A stretch of DNA of 64,000 nucleotides, taken from the NCBI RefSeq assembly GCF_041321145.1, contig NZ_JBGGWA010000016.1, positions 62,001 to 126,000 of the forward strand. The letters are read 5' to 3'. The notes under the pieces are model-generated. The model saw only the letters and a list, made by a program, of their open reading frames with translations, made no database searches and was not told where the DNA came from. Positions 62,219 through 64,000 of this stretch are shown piece after piece. This DNA comes from Paraburkholderia sp041321145. GTDB taxonomy: Bacteria; Pseudomonadota; Gammaproteobacteria; Burkholderiales; Burkholderiaceae. The translations under genes were made by a program, and so were the position numbers. Positions within the stretch are counted from its first letter, which is position 1; each line of letters begins with the position of its first letter.

Positions 62219-62713
62219 ATGTGGAAAACCAGTATCGTCGCCGTGTTGCTTGGCACTTCGTTGCTTGCGAACGCACAACAAGGGCCGACGCAAAAGGTCG
62301 TGCAATGGCAGTTGCAGGTGATGCGCGACGGCCAGCAGATCGACTCGTTCGACGGCACCACCACCGTCGGCCAGGCGCGCACGGACACGCATCACAAAAT
62401 GGTGCAGCATAACGTCGGATGTAAAGACCAGCCCGGCGGCAGCATCGACCTGGCGCGCACGCTGACGGTCTCGCCGCTGCAGGCGGATGCGAACGAGGTC
62501 ACGCTGTCGATTGAAGCGCAGGAAACTTTCGAGGAAGACACTGCGCGGCAAACCGACACCGGCTGCAAGTTACCCCCGCAACCGCGTCAGATCAGCGCGA
62601 GCCATCCGGGCCTGAAAGTGCCGGCCGGGCAATGGGCCAGTTGGACCATCGTCGACAAGGATCCAAACCTGGTCTACCGCGTGCGTGCGAGCCTTGCAAA
62701 CAGTGCGAACTGA
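62219..62713 (+). CDS. Secreted hypothetical protein
   Basis: This encodes 164 residues. Signal peptide MWKTSIVAVLLGTSLLANAQ (about 1-20), then a beta-rich domain (VVQWQLQVMRDGQQIDSFDG, ARTLTVSPLQ, EVTLSIEAQETFEE) with two Cys (VGCKDQ, TGCKLP) that could form a disulfide. Periplasmic. Family not recognised. Followed after 45 bases by the EEP-family gene. Confidence 0.65.
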   Translation: MWKTSIVAVLLGTSLLANAQQGPTQKVVQWQLQVMRDGQQIDSFDGTTTVGQARTDTHHKMVQHNVGCKDQPGGSIDLARTLTVSPLQADANEVTLSIEAQETFEEDTARQTDTGCKLPPQPRQISASHPGLKVPAGQWASWTIVDKDPNLVYRVRASLANSAN

Positions 62714-62758
62714 AGCGAACAACCGAAGCCCCCAAACAGAACACGTGGACAACGCGGC

Positions 62759-63556
62759 ATGCGAAACCCCGAAGAACTGATCCGCGAGCGCGTAGCGCCC
62801 GGGGATTTCATTGCGGTGAGCTGGAATCTGCACAAAGGCCGCACACCGCTCGGCTTTCAGGCCTGGCAGGCGATGCAGCGCTGGGTTCAGTCGACCCACG
62901 CGGACGCGTATTTTTTACAGGAAGCGATGGCCCGGCGCATGCCGTCGCCGATGCTGGCAAGTAGTTTCGGCTCGCCGCTCACCGATCCCTTGAACGATGT
63001 CTGGCATTGCCAGGCCACCGAAATCGCACGCGCGGCCGAACTCGAAATCGCGCTTGGGCCGAACGTGTTCAAGCCGTCGTGGCGGCACGGCAATGCGATT
63101 CTGTCGCCGCATCCACTTGATCTCGGCGGACGCTGGGATATCTCCGCGCATCGCTTCGAAAAGCGCGGACTGCTGGTGGCGCGGGCGACCTTCGGCGGCC
63201 ATTCGGTCACGCTGCTGTGCGCGCATCTCGCGCTCACGCGCTCGGCGCGCTTGCGGCAGATGAACTGGATCGCGCACTGGATCACAAAGGAAGCACCAGA
63301 AGGTCCGCTGGTTCTGGCCGGCGACTTCAACGACTGGCGCAACGATTCGGTGCCGCTCTTCGCCGAACACGGTTTGCAGGAAGTGGCAACGCTGCTCGGC
63401 GAATCCGGCCGCACGTTCCCGGCTTTCTCGCCGGCGCTTGCGCTCGACAAAATGTTCGTGCGCGGCATGAAGCCGATCGAATGGATCCAACCAGCGCAGG
63501 AAACCGCGTGGCTCTCGGATCACTTGCCGTATATGGCTCGCTTGCGGGTCGAGTGA
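62759..63556 (+). CDS. Endonuclease/exonuclease/phosphatase-family protein
   Basis: This encodes 265 residues. EEP fold: VSWNLHKGR (Asn ligand) near residue 20, YFLQEAM (Glu near 53), VTLLCAHLALTR (His), LAGDFNDWRNDS (Asp and Asn, about 190) and WLSDHLPYMA (Asp-His, near 255). Metal-dependent phosphodiesterase acting on nucleic acid or phospholipid. Substrate unknown. Confidence 0.87.
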   Translation: MRNPEELIRERVAPGDFIAVSWNLHKGRTPLGFQAWQAMQRWVQSTHADAYFLQEAMARRMPSPMLASSFGSPLTDPLNDVWHCQATEIARAAELEIALGPNVFKPSWRHGNAILSPHPLDLGGRWDISAHRFEKRGLLVARATFGGHSVTLLCAHLALTRSARLRQMNWIAHWITKEAPEGPLVLAGDFNDWRNDSVPLFAEHGLQEVATLLGESGRTFPAFSPALALDKMFVRGMKPIEWIQPAQETAWLSDHLPYMARLRVE

Positions 63557-63566
63557 GAACCGCGCG

Positions 63567-64000
63567 CTAACCTCTGCGCGGCGTCCAGTTCAGCGTCGCC
63601 GCGATCTCTTCGCCCGGCTGCAACACGCAGCCGCCCACATGCTCGCGCATGCCGACCGCGTTGAAGCAATCGGTGGTGTTCGTCACCGGTTCCACGCACA
63701 GTTGCGCGTCGTTGGCCGGCGCGAATACCACCATGTGGTCGAACGGCGCATCGGCGGTCATCGTCAGTTGACGGTGCTCGTCGGGCCACGCAATCGTCGC
63801 CTCGCGCGACCAGTTCGCGAAGTTGTTGTCCAGCGCGAAAGCGTCCGGCGACATGCCGCGGCGCAGGGCCTCGACTGCGGGGTGCGGGCCGAGATGCGTC
63901 GGCAGCACGTCGGCGTCGGCGTGCCACATGGCTTGCACGTCCGCGTAGATGCGGGTTTGCGCCGTGCGCGGGTAGTACGGGTGATGACCCATGCCGAACG
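63567..64000 (-). CDS. Aldose 1-epimerase family protein, C-terminal part
   Basis: The frame runs off the right edge; 144 residues are present. FGMGHHPYYPRT near the edge carries the conserved His of galactose mutarotase, and PFDHMVVFAPANDAQLCVEP and GEEIAATLNWTPR the C-terminal strands with the usual Glu in VEP. Interconverts sugar anomers. The start lies outside the window. Confidence 0.85.
   Translation of the reverse strand, partial: FGMGHHPYYPRTAQTRIYADVQAMWHADADVLPTHLGPHPAVEALRRGMSPDAFALDNNFANWSREATIAWPDEHRQLTMTADAPFDHMVVFAPANDAQLCVEPVTNTTDCFNAVGMREHVGGCVLQPGEEIAATLNWTPRRG

Overview
The window suggests a Burkholderiaceae chromosome, most likely Paraburkholderia. The right-hand third carries GC-rich beta-proteobacterial core genes: dolP-diaA-yraN-rsmI order, rlpA, a Burkholderia-type H-NS protein, a branched-chain amino acid binding protein and HiPIP. 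The left two thirds are an accessory region stacked at a tRNA-Ala(CGC) gene (40684..40759, minus strand). This assignment comes from reading the sequence, not from a database search.

Layout. (1) 1..15706 is the inner end of an element that starts left of the window. It holds small accessory genes (some frameshifted), an XRE regulator with a palindromic operator, two lipoproteins, an orphan protein with a nuclease-like motif, and a satellite-like block (AlpA-type HTH, DUF3987, inovirus Gp2/HUH replication protein, P4-type integrase). (2) At 15707..15753 lies an exact 47-bp copy of the tRNA-Ala anticodon loop and 3' half. (3) 15754..40681 is a second element, about 25 kb, bounded by that copy and by the tRNA gene itself. 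It has its own unrelated tyrosine integrase at the left end, a defence-like cargo (17.7-27.5 kb), a third tyrosine recombinase, an incomplete IncI/Dot-Icm-like transfer block (TraW/IcmX-like, PilV, TraX-like, TraY/DotA) and a TrfA-type replicon with five iterons spaced 21-22 bp. It looks like an integrated plasmid-like element. (4) 40760..64000 is core chromosome.

The most interesting part is the cargo at 17.7-27.5 kb, which is dominated by nucleotide and nucleobase enzymes. A perfect LexA-type box precedes a YwgA-like / HD phosphohydrolase pair. A minus-strand operon encodes a DUF6884-like/GIY-YIG-like protein, a SIR2-like/deoxynucleoside-kinase-like fusion and a nucleoside 2-deoxyribosyltransferase (NDT). 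A D12-class adenine methylase and an HhH-GPD (OGG-like) glycosylase on the plus strand converge, with overlapping stop codons, on a minus-strand operon. That operon encodes a small protein starting MGGSGSGG, a PfkB-kinase/NDT fusion and a QueC-like enzyme. QueC plus OGG-like genes are known accessory genes of type IV CBASS, but no CD-NTase or TGT gene is visible here. This may therefore be a different deazaguanine- or nucleobase-based immune module.

The core region includes one gene interrupted by an in-frame TGA (cupin/JmjC-like, 52.2-53.1 kb) and two short tandem-repeat tracts.
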